A stretch of 64,000 nucleotides of DNA from Agaricus subrufescens (Eukaryota > Basidiomycota > Agaricomycetes > Agaricales > Agaricaceae), in assembly GCA_029945375.1 (NCBI GenBank), contig CM057063.1:2663894-2727893 (forward strand). Direction: 5' to 3'. A model generated the notes under the pieces. It saw only the letters and a program-made list of their open reading frames with translations. It searched no databases and was not told where the DNA came from. Within the stretch, counting starts at the first letter, position 1. Every line of letters begins with the position of its first letter. Shown in pieces: positions 34,119-45,469 of the stretch. The translations under genes were made by a program, and so were the position numbers.

Positions 34119-35065
34119 ATGTCTACCTCTCAAACTGACAACGCTCCGGTGAACGAGAAGAACCGCGGTGGCGCTACTGGCACATACGGACCTATGTCGC
34201 CTGCACCTGGCTATGGCCCAAAGACTGATGACCCAGTCTCCTACCAACGTTACTTTACCCGCATCGCTAACCCTGGCCCTACGTTAGTGTTCCGTCGTGC
34301 TTCCTTGATGGTGGCTAATTGACTTCTTCTCTACAGTGGGATGTGGGCTTTCGCCATCACGGTCTTCCTTTGGTCGTTCTACAATGTCGGTACTCGTAGC
34401 ATTCAGGGCGATACCCCTATTGTTGGAATGGGCCTCTTCGTTGGTGGTCTGGCTCAATTCATGGCCGGCATGTGGGAATTCCCTCGTGGTAACGTTTTCG
34501 GATCAGCCTGTGAGTCATTCCGTTGATGAATTCAATGACGGTCCAACTTAACAACAAATAGTCTTCACCCTTTACGGAGCTTTCTGGATCTCATATGCCA
34601 CCAGCCTTCTTGTCCTCCAAACTGACTCTTTCGCCACTGAAGGCCCCGTCCAGAGGGATGCCATTGGTCTCCTCCTGATCATCTGGTTCATCGTTACATT
34701 CTTCTTCTTGTAAGCATTCAGTGTTCTTCAGGTCAAACGGCTACATGTTAATTTACTTCCTCTCAATAGCATTGGTGTCGTCAGGAGGAACATTTCTTTC
34801 GCTCTCCTCACTTTCTTCTGGGGTCTCTCCTACCTCCTCCTCGCTTGCAGCTACTGGTCCTCCAATGGCAAGCAAAAGTATGTGCCCACCTTCTCACCAA
34901 GCATCTCAAATGACTAATGATAACTATAGCTTGCGTGATGCTGGTGGTTCCTTCGGTTTTGTCACTGCTGTCATTGCCCTCTACATTGGCTTGAGTGAAC
35001 TCCACGACTCCGAATACAACCTCTTCCGCATGCCCACCGGTACCCTTCAACGCAGCAACGCCTAA
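34119..35065 (+). CDS. Acetate transporter, Ato/GPR1-FUN34-YaaH family, copy 2
   Basis: Exons 34119-34282, 34337-34509, 34562-34709, 34770-34877 and 34930-35065 encode 242 aa. The family parts are the N-terminal GPMSPAPGYGPKTDDPVSYQ, RYFTRIANPGPTG, GMWAFAITVFLWSFYNVG, GGLAQFMAGMWEFPRGNVFG, FTLYGAFWISYATSLLVL, VVRRNISFALLTFFWGLSYL and the terminal SEYNLFRMPTG. Six membrane helices are expected. It should move acetate or related short acids across the plasma membrane. Codon use is C-rich at third positions compared with copy 1, suggesting stronger expression of this copy. Exons 2-5 match copy 1 in length (173, 148, 108, 136), so the pair arose by duplication. A reading that skips the introns gives only broken pieces. 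Confidence 0.92.
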
Positions 35066-35723
35066 ATGAGTCCTTGACTGACGGGACGACTTCCATACCT
35101 CTCTTTTCACTTTATAACCCGTAATTGTGTAACCTTCTAATTCCCCTTCGAACTCACGCTCATAACGATATGCAATGATTGTTAATATATCACAATTTAA
35201 TGTTGAAGTCTAGCGAGAGTGAGCCCAGAAACTGAGGACATCATCGAAAGCCTGAGAGCTCTTCACGATCCAGAAGTTAGAGATACTAAATGGATTATCT
35301 GCATATACAATTTACACTCGAGGCTTAATGAGACCAGTGCTGGAGCGTTAGCAGCTGAAAGCACATATCAGATTATGTAATTAAGATATGTCCATGCCCC
35401 ACGTACCTTGTCCATGCATAGTGCTACTGGAATCTCTCTCCTGCGCCTGGACTTTAGAAAGCTTTGTTTTCAAAAGCTTGTAGATAATCCTGTAAACAGC
35501 ATCCTTTTGCCCCCACTTGATCCCAACTCGATTTATTCCCTTCTACACCACACAATGATCATAGTGATGTCATTGTAGCTGGCTGATAAGGGAGTTCCGA
35601 AGGATTGCATGAACACTCTTGAATTGCGACAGACGGGACTCAGACACCTGGCCTCGCAGCCGTGAGTGCTTCGAATTACCTAAACCTAGGGCAAACCGAG
35701 AGTGTGGGGGCGCCAAAAATAAT
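35066..35723. other. Intergenic between acetate transporter and tRNA-Glu
   Basis: This is the 3' flank of the transporter. No gene seen. Confidence 0.4.
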
Positions 35724-35794
35724 TCGGATACGGGGAATCGAACCCCGGGCTATCGCGTGAGAGGCGATAATGTTAGCCACTACACCATATCCGA
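35724..35794 (-). tRNA. tRNA-Glu (CTC)
   Basis: Read on the minus strand it folds as a 71-nt tRNA. The acceptor stem is TCGGATA/TATCCGA, the D arm begins TGGTGTAGTGGCTAAC, the anticodon stem is ATCGC/GCGAT around the loop CTCTCAC with anticodon CTC, and the T arm is CGGGGTTCGATTCCCCG. There is no intron. The B-box GGTTCGATTCC is canonical, so it should be transcribed by RNA polymerase III. Confidence 0.93.
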
Positions 35795-37735
35795 TCATAG
35801 TCCGCTCTGCGGATCTGTATTCAGGTTCGTAGCCTGGCGGGTAGACGGGCCTGAAGACATTGAATTCAGAACGATATCATTCATGTCAACAACAAGGACA
35901 GAGATGGGAAGAACCCTCTAAGACAGGGTTTATTCGCATGTACATGTATGTCTTATATGCCGCATAAATCAGCTACATCAACTGAGGCGAGGGGAGGTTG
36001 CCACTTTAACGGAATAATAGTCTGAGCTTCTGCTCTCGATCGGAAGCCAGCATCTTCGGAGTCGAGATCGATCTACAATTAATTAGGCTACGGCTCCGAG
36101 TTGAAGTTCCTCAGGTACTACTTGATAGAAACTCTCACGGTAACATCTCATTCAGAGCGTCAGGAATTATTCAAACACCTGTTTTTGTTTTCGGACTTCA
36201 CCTAATTTCTCCCAATAAAAATACAAATCCAATCCACCAATGGGTTGTCTCGATACTTAATCTCACCCTCGGCTACTTTCCAAACTCGTCACATGAAACT
36301 TCGGCATGTCCAGTATGCATGCAGGGAATTACGGCTTACCGCCGAATCAATTATTTTTCAATATGAATGCCAGCCTGAGCGACAATCTCGGGGTGATAGT
36401 ATTTTGGCCAGGGTGGGGAATGATACATCGATTGCTTTTCAGTTGAAGGGATGAAGGCATGTGTGAGCATTACCACGAAGGTACATGTAACGTCGGACCA
36501 TCGGTGCATTAATGCATCAGTCACATGAATTATTGCGACACTGCCTCGTTGACCTAATCCTCCTTTCCCCCCCCCCAACCGCTCATTTGTCAAATTAATT
36601 TCTTCTTCATCTCAAGTCCGGACACAAGTTTAGCACAATTTGGAATTCTCTGGATTGACATCTTTATTATCGGCCGAGAAGACGCCAAGTACTCTCTGCC
36701 CGGTATGTGCCAACAAGTGCAAGTTAATGCTATCAGGAGCAAGCACCTCAGATCCGTTTACCGGTGCTCGAGATCATTATCTAAATATACTGAGAATCGG
36801 TGATGCGTGATAGGATGTAGAGGTCTCTAAGGCACTTCTAGGGTTACCAAACCCTATTCGTCGTCATTAGCAGTGCTCTTGACAAGAAGCACACGGGATT
36901 ATCTGTGCATGTCACACCGCTGGTAAAGCGCTTGTTTCTATGGCCTGGTCTATAACCATTCATTCATTGACGAATTGGATTTGGTAGGAGATCTTTCTAC
37001 ATTCTCTCTAGCGTAACGCTCCGACCAGCTGTCAGCGAGTCCCCTGATGAAACAGTCTTATAAATGCCCACTACGGGAAAACGCATTTAGCAGGCTAGGC
37101 GTATTCTCTTTCAGGTTTAACATTTGATCGCATATGTTGTCACGGAATGGCCTCTTAGGATCTGTATCACACCTGAAGGTCCACAGAACTGGTAATCACT
37201 CATTTGACTATTTTCGCAACAGTGTCGCAGCGTTTATTTCGTAAGATGAGGGGCGTCAATAGAGAACACCACCGCTCAGAAGTATAGTCACTTCTCCGTG
37301 CTCAGCTTATACCTTACCCAAATGCAGCGTCCTAATTGATCAGATAAGTGTGCCAAGGGCACATAGGATGGTCATGAGGACGATGCAAAGAAATATCAAC
37401 TTAGATACCATATGTACGTATTTGTTTTGATAGTGAACTAGCCACCCTGAATTAATCTCACAGCCTTTTTAAACGGGTTGCTAACCAAAAAAGTGCACCT
37501 TCGGGCTTATGTATCTCAACTCCGAAAGTTATTCAAATGTCATGATGACTCCGTTATGTTTCCGGTCAATTACACTCATGTCTACGGATTCCCTTTTGGT
37601 TCTGTAGGAATAGTTCCTCGACGTGTAGATACTACTCGCTATGAGTCGTACCCTTGAGTGGATAAAAATCTACTCAAGCCATATATAACATGACAGTAGG
37701 AGGCCACTAATGGTCACTACCCCTTCAACGACGAC
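35795..37735. other. 1.9-kb stretch without a recognisable gene
   Basis: Only short unsupported ORFs (69-80 codons). A C-run lies near 36570. The final 60 bp contains CATATATAACATG, which could serve as the TATA region of the Zn2Cys6 gene. Confidence 0.4.
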
Positions 37736-39711
37736 ATGTCTAGCAGCAGAGACAGTACATATTCCTCGAGCTCCGGTGGGGAGACTGTTCGTCTGCCCAG
37801 AGGTTCCGCTTGTTTGAATTGCAAGTGAGTTGATGTGTGCATGCGAGTGTCATTGTATTTCTAACATACATCTAGACGGCGTAGAGTTGTGAGTATGAGG
37901 CAAGATCTGGATGGAAACATCCTGACAATCATAAAATCCAGAGATGCGACGCACAAAGACCCATATGCGGTCCATGCTCCAGATTTCGTGGCCATGAACT
38001 GGATGATTGTGAATTCTATGAAGGGCATCCTTCGACGACCGAAATGTTGCAACGGGAAGAAACTGAACTGGTAGCGAGACTTAAAGAGCTACAAAAACCA
38101 GGTAAGTACTACAATGTATTGAACAGATGTTTTAGGGAATATCTGTGCTAATTTCCGTTCGTATGTCCAGGCTCACCTTTCGTTGGCGAGGATTTCAAGG
38201 TCAGATTGTGATTCACTTGTGATTTGAGAGATTCTCATCATTGGTATAGACACTTCCATCTAGTAAAATGAAAAGCCTGTGAGTGTAGGAGCAACTCCCG
38301 GGCGACTACCAGGCTAAATACTTTTTACCTTAGTTTGAACCACTTCGGTGCCTTTGCCTCCGACATCGGTTTTTTTTTGGATCCCGAACGTTTCGTTCAT
38401 TCTGCGTTGCAAAATCACAGCCTAGGGCATTATTCACGTCCATGTCCCTCTCTCCTCTATGCCGTATGCCTATGGGGATCGAAGGCTTTCTCTACCCATT
38501 TCCAAAGGACTTGTGAGGAGATAATGCTACCATACGCTTTACAATTTGTGACAGAAGACCTTTCTGGAGCGCATCCACGCCGATGTCTTCACGTCATGCA
38601 AGCTGAAGTACTCCTCTCGATGTTTTTCCTCAACAACGGGAAGATGATCGAAGGGGCTTATCATGCGAATGCAGCAGCTTCCCTCGCCATCAGTACAAAA
38701 TCTAACCTCATTCGATCAACAAACTTGGTGCAGAGGCCACCTGGGGATGCAGTCGATGAAGGTGAATGGATTGACGGGTTCTGGACTACAGTTACTCTCA
38801 GCAACTACTGGGTTTTGGTTAACGAAAACCAGACCTTCACATTTTACGATGCACCACAAATGGCAATTGACACCCCTTGGCCCTTGAATAATTATAGGCT
38901 AGAGAAAGTAAGATGGGATCGGGTACATCCAAATGTTTTTATTGATGCAAGGGTGCAGCTTGTTCCTGGCAGTCACAAAACCTTAGAAAGATTTCTTGCA
39001 GGGTCACAGGATGATGGATGTTCCCTTCTCGCCTTTCACGCCAAAGTGTCTGTTCTTCTGAAGAAGGCAATCGAAAGTGGTCAAAGGCCGGGTCCAGGTT
39101 TATATTCTTTCGTTCCTTATCCCTACGTCGATCTAACGGCGTACAATAGCCACTGTCCATCAACTTTCTATCACGAACAACGCTTTAGAGCAACTGGCGT
39201 TGACAGTTCCTAGACTTGATCAGCAAATGTCACCTCAGCAACGTCAACGGCTCGCGACAATTCATATGTTAACGCAAGTAGCATTCATTAAATTGCATCG
39301 CCCTAACGCGAGGAACTCTTCCACTTCGCGACAAAGATGCATTCAAGCTGCTCGGGCTATCGCCGACATAGCCTCGCAATGTCCAATTTTCAACCCTTTA
39401 CAACTGGTCGACCCAATCACAGGCGTCAGTCTCGTCCAATTTGTTGACAACGTCAGATCATTGATGGCTCTTAACAGTTCGTCTGTTATATTGCTCACGA
39501 CATCGTCATGACAGAGATAGGACATATGCACGAGCAAGGATATGCTGAGGACAAGAAACTTACCTGTGCTTCAAACCAGATTCTACATCACATGGACAAC
39601 ACTGGTGTGAACAGTCCTTTGATCGGTAACATATTTATTCCGTTATCTAAATTCAAGTTCGCTGAGTATCAATCAGTATCATTGGCCCATAGCATGAAGG
39701 GAGCAAGATGA
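37736..39711 (+). CDS. Zn2Cys6 transcription factor
   Basis: The model has eight exons: 37736-37824, 37876-37888, 37942-38101, 38171-38199, 38250-38278, 38334-39097, 39150-39424 and 39478-39711, giving 530 aa. The binuclear zinc cluster spans three exons, including a 13-nt micro-exon: ACLNCKRRRVRCDAQRPICG then PCSRF and a sixth Cys in DDCEF. A Leu/Glu-rich coiled segment follows (EMLQREETELVARLKELQ). The remaining 400 residues form the helical regulatory region common to agaric regulators (FFLDPERFVHSALQNHSLGH, LLYAVCLWGSKAFS, VLLSMFFLNNGKMIEGAYHA). The intron at 39425-39477 restores the helix FVCYIAHDIVMTEIGHMHEQ. It acts in the nucleus on CGG-type sites; targets are unknown. The last 30 residues are uncertain because a further intron (39626-39676) is possible in the same frame. 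Confidence 0.82.
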
Positions 39712-40062
39712 TATCGGTAAACTTCCATACTCATAGAATCTATTTATTTATTTATTTTATTCTAATCTCCGTCGACTTACCATGTACCATTTATTTATAT
39801 TCATCACTTAGAATTTATAGATCGCTTTGAGATTCAGTCATATGTTCAAATTTCTGAAGTAGTGGATTGATTGATATCATATTTCTATAGCACAGCAGTC
39901 TCAACACAAAGAATATAGAGACCATCAAATATAACCATTACATTACAGAGACAACGACATTAAACGGACGACTCTATCCTCTGTTCCATTATTGCGGGCT
40001 CACTAGGTTGGTATAAACTTAATCGTGTCCTTCCGGAGCGCCCAGAGTGATAAGCAGAAAAG
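39712..40062. other. AT-rich spacer between convergent genes
   Basis: This is the 3' ends of the Zn2Cys6 gene (plus) and the DUF6534 gene (minus) facing each other. It includes ATTTATTTATTTATTTTATT near 39743, which is probably 3' UTR or polyadenylation sequence. Confidence 0.45.
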
Positions 40063-42010
40063 TCAGACAGGGCCTAAAAATTTCTTATTGGATGGAAGGA
40101 CCAGATTAACATCAGTAGACTCACACGCAAGCTTCGTGCTTTGCTGCTTGTCGTGTTGTCTCGTTCCTGCTATGTCGGTGTAAGTTACCGGTTTCAACGG
40201 ACTAAGCTTTCTACTCACAAATAGTTCTAGCGAGGAGTAAATATCCGAAGTTCCTGTCAATTCCGAACGGTGGTGATTGCGTCTGTCCACGTTTTGCGAC
40301 CGCCAACGTAAATCCTCTAGCTCTCGCCGGATATTCAGGGAAGCAAGTAGAGAGTTAGCGTACACTGAGACCTGTCAGGGAACGCACACACAAAACAACA
40401 CGCTGCTTACGTTTGCCGATTACAAAGTGCAATCCAAAGAAAATGAGATTTTTCGGCATCGTCAACCACTAGTCACCTATCTCAGTCATGACCCACTCAG
40501 ATCAAAAGACTACTTACGCAGATTAAGGATGCTGTCGTTGTAAAACTGTGGAAATGAGTCGTTCACAGCTCGAGAGTTCGTTAGCACAAATATTTACATA
40601 CCATGTTAAGGCTCCGTTCTCAAGAGCATATATTGTTGTAGTGTCTACCAGACGGATCATGCTTCAAACCTCTTGTTATTCCATGATTAAGTAATGGAAA
40701 AGATGAATGCGTACGTCGTCGAAGTGGGTGAGATTCGGGTGCGGATAGTGCGTAAGTAAAAACATAACCATCCGGTGATAAGTACGTCGACGCTCGATGA
40801 CAGAGTCAGACCGGTGGTAAAAACCCACTAAAATCCGGTCAGATATTCAGATAATTCCGTATCATGAAGTGTACTGACACCGGGATACTTGTGTATGAAA
40901 GCGGAAAATTGATGTAGTCGGACCCTGATGGGCACTGGTCAGGCATTGTTTATCGAAAACGTGATACATGGTGAGTGACGAACATCTCGAACGTTGAAAC
41001 TGACCAAGATAAGATCAGGTGGGAAAACTAGCACTATAAACAAATATCACATACCTGAGGCTGCCACTTGCGGACATTGTGAGCATCAAGTTTAAGCTTC
41101 CGTGAAATGAGTGGAAAACTTATATACTTACAGAGTCTACCGGATGTTAAAATTAACTGGGAAAGGTTAATGAACACCGCAGTCGGATATTAGGCACGCA
41201 TGCTTACGATCGGGGCCGTTATGAACCAATTCCGACCGCTCCCTGGTGAAAGTTGCTCGTAAGAGGTTCTTTGCAGGAGAGGGAATTCCGACCTTTATAT
41301 ATTTTCTGGGCAAAGAAGCTTGAAAGATCTTTGAGTGAATATAATTGTACGAAGAAGTAGTACGACTTACCAATGTACTAAATATGTTTGGATTGCCTGC
41401 AAGATCACCTCTCAAGTTGTTTTGCCACGGACAGTACAGGGATAGTACTCACTGTAACCATAACAGTGAACTGAGAGGTGGTATTAGGACATGCGATGAG
41501 AGAGCAATTTCAACGAACCGCGATTGTCCTGCATTTGACTTAGAGTTGGAGGGCGCGGAAACCATAAACGGGTCACTCACCAAGGGATGTAATCACCTTT
41601 TTCCTCCTCTCCAAAAAACGTGATGAAATAAGTGAATATGGAGACACATATTAACGATGAATGAAGAAGGTCAAGAAACCTGAATGAAGTAGAATCTTGA
41701 GCGCTCGCGTGAGAATACCCAAGAGTATCAAATAAGTTACCAAACTGTGGAAACCTTGGGTTCGTAAAGGTGTCATTATGAGATAAGAGCCTTTGCTTTG
41801 TTTGGAGCACAACCTCACCAGCGTCTTAGCCCGCACGCCATCGAGTGGATAATTCTTAAAGTACGCGATGCATTGAAGAGCGATGGCGCCGCTTAAACTA
41901 TAAGCCGAGTCTGGTTCAGCGGTGGGGGGAAAGAAAGAGTCAAATACTTACGCAAATGCGAGACAAGCACCTGCAAGGACGGCGCCAAAAGTTGTCTTCA
42001 CGTTCACCAT
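40063..42010 (-). CDS. DUF6534-type seven-helix membrane protein, 17 exons
   Basis: No long frame exists here, but splicing on the minus strand rebuilds 340 aa in full phase. Exons (high to low): 42010-41952, 41897-41814, 41679-41581, 41528-41519, 41470-41453, 41396-41371, 41318-41293, 41242-41208, 41156-41132, 41066-41055, 40999-40968, 40924-40889, 40827-40715, 40661-40602, 40545-40518, 40468-40411, 40364-40063. The family marks appear in order: MVNVKTTFGAVLAG, LQCIAYFKNYP, FLDLLHSSLI, IPWTIAFTVMVTAIQTYLVH, FFAQKIYKGSGRNWFITAPI, WVFTTGLTLSSSVDVLITGW, ALENGALTC, NLIFFGLHFVIGKLYANSLL. This matches the fungal integral membrane family DUF6534, whose function is unknown. Exons of 10, 12 and 18 nt are unusual. 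Exons 2/3 and 11/12 have the least certain boundaries. Confidence 0.8.
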
Positions 42011-42407
42011 CCGCAGCTCGGTTGGAAGTTCAGGAGCGCGGGGACAGTGGATGAAGGGTAAGGAAAAGTTAGGGCCGCTCAAACAGTTCATATCAGTAGC
42101 CAAGCAAGTCTAACTATAGTAGTCAACATCTCGACTGATATTGATTGGCATGAGTAAGTCAGGAGCTCTAGACCACATGTATGATGTCAGGCACACTTCA
42201 CGCTCTTCAAAATTATCGATACAAGGCAAAGAATACTCGAGGGTGGATAAACAGAGCACTGCGCCAGACATAAATTTTCTCTGGTGTAGGTGAGTTGTTT
42301 CGGCCTGTGTTTTAGTGACGGCATTCCGTAAAGCCGACATCAGAGATCAATGTCAGCATCAAATTATAGAACGATAGAATTGATGATGGAATAAGGAGAA
42401 AAAGTTT
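42011..42407. other. Intergenic between DUF6534 gene and tRNA-Leu
   Basis: This is the promoter side of the membrane-protein gene. No further feature recognised. Confidence 0.35.
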
Positions 42408-42513
42408 GACAAGAGTGGGACTTGAACCCACGCCTCCATTCGGAGATGAGAAACCCGCGAACGCAGGCAAGCTACGCTTGAGTCACACGCCTTAACCGCT
42501 CGGCCATCTTGCC
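42408..42513 (-). tRNA. tRNA-Leu (CAA) with intron
   Basis: Minus strand, 106 nt. Acceptor strands are GGCAAGA/TCTTGTC, the A-box region is TGGCCGAGCGGTTAAGGCG, the anticodon loop contains ACTCAAG with anticodon CAA, and an intron of about 22 nt follows one base 3' of the anticodon (CGTAGCTTGCCTGCGTTCGC). The long variable arm typical of Leu tRNA and a T arm GTGGGTTCAAGTCCCAC are present. tRNA-Leu(CAA) is a classic intron-containing tRNA in fungi. Confidence 0.9.
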
Positions 42514-42515
42514 CT

Positions 42516-42551
42516 ATCAAGTCTTTTGGGTTCGAACCCTGTTCATGGCAC
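42516..42551 (+). other. tRNA-like 3'-half fragment next to tRNA-Leu
   Basis: GGGTTCGAACCCTGTTCATG followed by GCACA resembles the T arm and 3' acceptor strand of a tRNA, but no matching 5' half precedes it. It starts within a few bases of the 5' end of the tRNA-Leu gene and on the opposite strand. It is a degenerate fragment or chance; it is not a complete tRNA. Confidence 0.3.
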
Positions 42552-42667
42552 AATGTATACTTTTTTGTTCCTTCTATCTATATCATAAGCGATAAGCGAT
42601 TTGGCTACTACAAAAATATATCAGAAAAATCTATGGCTGAGCAAAGCCAATCAAACGTAAGCACTAT

Positions 42668-44172
42668 CTATTTCTCTAATACGACTGCCTCTACAGTACG
42701 AGTCCTCGTATCCTTCAAGAATTGGACTAGTTCCGACCCACCAGTCCCCCTCAAAGGCCCATCGGTGAACGTACCGACAACGGAAGGGTTGTCTTGAACG
42801 GTAAGGCCCGTTTTGCCTTCCTGAACTTTAGCAGCCCGTCTAGCAGGTCCGATGACATACAATGTCGTAATGACCATATGAGAATCTCTAAATCCCTTCA
42901 ACGCCATTACTGCCTCATTGTACACCATGGTCAACTCTTCATCTTTGCTTGCCAGGACAAAAGATCGCAGAGGTCGCGAATTAGCTTTGAGATGATCAAG
43001 GAGGAGTCGGTGGTTACGGGGCATGTATACTTGCATTCTTGACATGAAGGATGGCTGGGTTTGCGTCGGCGAAGAATGATCTATACCGAGAAAAATATCG
43101 AAAGCGTGGACCATAGAACTCTGACCAGCACTTGGGCCAGAGATCTCGGTGGGAGGGCGTAAGGCCGGATCGTCTTCAATCCCTTCAAATATCCATTGTC
43201 GGTTCCTATTATCGGAATCCTGGCCCCTGAACCAAGGCCTCACGTTATTATAATAGACATCTGGGCGACAATGCTTCTTGACATCGAGGAGAAGAGTACG
43301 GCAGTCATTGATGACGGTGACCATACCCTTCAGATACGCTGATATCCGACGCATGGATATATGATCCCCGATGAACATTTCGTCCATCGTCATCTTCATC
43401 AACTCTAATGCCTCCACGCCTCGTAACTCTATCCGGCTGGAGCATAGATAAAACTCCTCTTCATCAAGGGTATTCGTAAACATAGTGCGAGTACGAACAT
43501 TCTCCGGGTGAGGTAATCCATCCTTGTCCTTTGTAGGGTCTATGTACCAGTTATATAGCACGGTGTCGGAAAAAGTGAGGACCGGAGGTATATCGAGAGT
43601 TTGGGACACATGAAGTAACGGGAGTGCGACAGATCTGGGAATAACAATTGGTTCGACTTCTGGTGGTAAAGATTGTATATAAAAGTGTTGCATAAAGGCT
43701 AAGACGAGGTGAGCACGCCTAAGAAGTGCCGGTGTTTTAAGCTCTACCGTAGAGATCACGGACATCTAAAGAAGAGCATGATCAGCATCTGGTTTCACTT
43801 TCCGGCCTAGATGGAAGCAGATTGGATCATGAAATTAAATCTTACTTCTTTTACGCGTGCTCTCCAGCTCTCCGAACAACTCCTTTCCTCTTCGGTGATG
43901 TCCATTTTGTCGCCGAGTTGAAGCTTAGCAATGATGGCACCATCTAATAATGACTCCCATAAATCCCATGGAGCCGGGAGGCGTGACAACGGGGATTGCG
44001 AGGCCATGAACCCAGTACGTGGATCGACATCGAAGGCGGAGGCCTCCTTTAAGTCAGGAAATGGCCAGCCTTCAGGTAAAAGTGGAACATCCAAGCTCGA
44101 CGCGTGATGAATGGAGGTCTTCGATGTCTCGGGAACTGTAGAGGACAACTGGTGATATGGTTGAAGCGTCAT
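42668..44172 (-). CDS. IDO: Indoleamine 2,3-dioxygenase, copy 1
   Basis: Two exons (44172-43846 and 43765-42668) give 474 aa, the usual size of fungal IDOs. The enzyme opens the indole ring of L-tryptophan to N-formylkynurenine, using a b-type heme, in the cytosol; it starts the kynurenine route to NAD. Visible marks are the N-terminal FDVDPRTGFM segment, FTNTLDEEEFYLCSSRIELR, YMPRNHRLLLDHL, the proximal heme histidine in GFRDSHMVITTLYV (about residue 405) and the C-terminal LRGTGGSELVQFLKDTR (GTGG at about 449-452), a substrate-loop signature. SAGQSS before the helix AFDIF is also typical. It lies head to tail with copy 2, whose single intron is in the same place. It has a shorter insert before GTGG than copy 2. 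Confidence 0.9.
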
Positions 44173-45469
44173 AGTTGCTGAAGTTTCAGTACTGGGGGAA
44201 AGTCAATGTCTTGGATGAGCATAAGGCAGCCCCTAACATTTATACACAAACGTGAAACCGGAACCTGGTTCTGAAATTGAATCCTGCATCGCTCCTGCAC
44301 AAAGGTCTGTCGGGTCTTAGCCGGGCTAACCGAATGGAAATATATGTAAGATCAATCAGTCAGGGTAAGTTTAGTAGCTGTGACAACAGAGAAGACGTAA
44401 TCTAGCCGTTCACGGCTATTAGAATAGATAATGGTTGTTGCATGGGATACGACCTCAGGAATGAAAAGCGAGAGATAAACGGATGAAGTCTAATGAGATA
44501 CTGAATTGTTAACACCCAAATCTTTCCAATGATCAACAGTGCACTATCTGACTGAGTCTGGTAATCTCGCAAAGCGAGCGTCCTCTTCGGTACCTCTTGC
44601 TCGGTTTGATAAATTACGACCTACAATGGCTCTACAGAAGCGGTTGGACCATATAATTACAGTAGAAGTCCTTCGGATTACCAGAAATCTCCAGGTATCC
44701 GACGGGTAAGGTAAAGCTTAGTTCGTCCGACGCTCGTACGAGACTATGCTCAAATATCTTGCTTAGCATCGAAATGAACTGTCTAGTGAGTATTGGGCTA
44801 TGTGGACCCGCCACACCCCATCAATTTAGATATCAGATTCTGATTTCTTCACTTTGCCCCGAGTCCATTTCCCACTCCTCAGTTCTCCGTGTTAGAGATC
44901 TCTTTTGAGTATATTTTACACCACACGGATCACAATATCTCTACTCCCCTCTCCACCAACCGAACCACTTGTTCCGGAGTCTACGAACTTGCATCACTCG
45001 CGCCCATTTTTATAACATCTTGGCTTATTTACTTCGATCGTATATCATGTCTCACCCTGAGTCATTGCCTCCTATGATTCCTATAAGAATCCTTATAAGA
45101 GCTCCTATTGAACTACGTACCTAACTAATAGAATAGCTAGTTTGATATTAACACTCTTTGAGAAATCACATGAGAATTTTGGTATGCCAATATCATTATA
45201 AATTAGTATATTGTGAGAAAACTTGGCCATATAGCTCCATAAGCATTGGGTGCCTACCATTGACTATAAGAACTTGACGCTATGAAGGTCCTACTCGGAT
45301 GAGAGCTCCCAACCCACCTACTAATAGCTGTCGGAACCACATGAGTATAGTATGGGTTAGAAACGTGAGGCCATGACGAGCTAGAACAAGCTGTTCCCTT
45401 CATCCCAGCAAGGAGCAGATCGCGTTAAACAAACATTTATCGGAGTTAAACGAAATTTAACAAGCTACA
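44173..45469. other. 1.3-kb spacer between the two IDO genes
   Basis: Promoter side of copy 1 and 3' side of copy 2. No third gene was found; 60-62 codon ORFs are unsupported. Confidence 0.4.

Noticed and set aside
34721..35065. 114-codon plus-strand ORF overlapping the acetate transporter
   Set aside because: Its first part reads intron 3 and the wrong frame of exon 4; the spliced transporter explains the DNA.
42359..42553. 64-codon minus-strand ORF
   Set aside because: It is a translation of the tRNA-Leu gene, not a protein.
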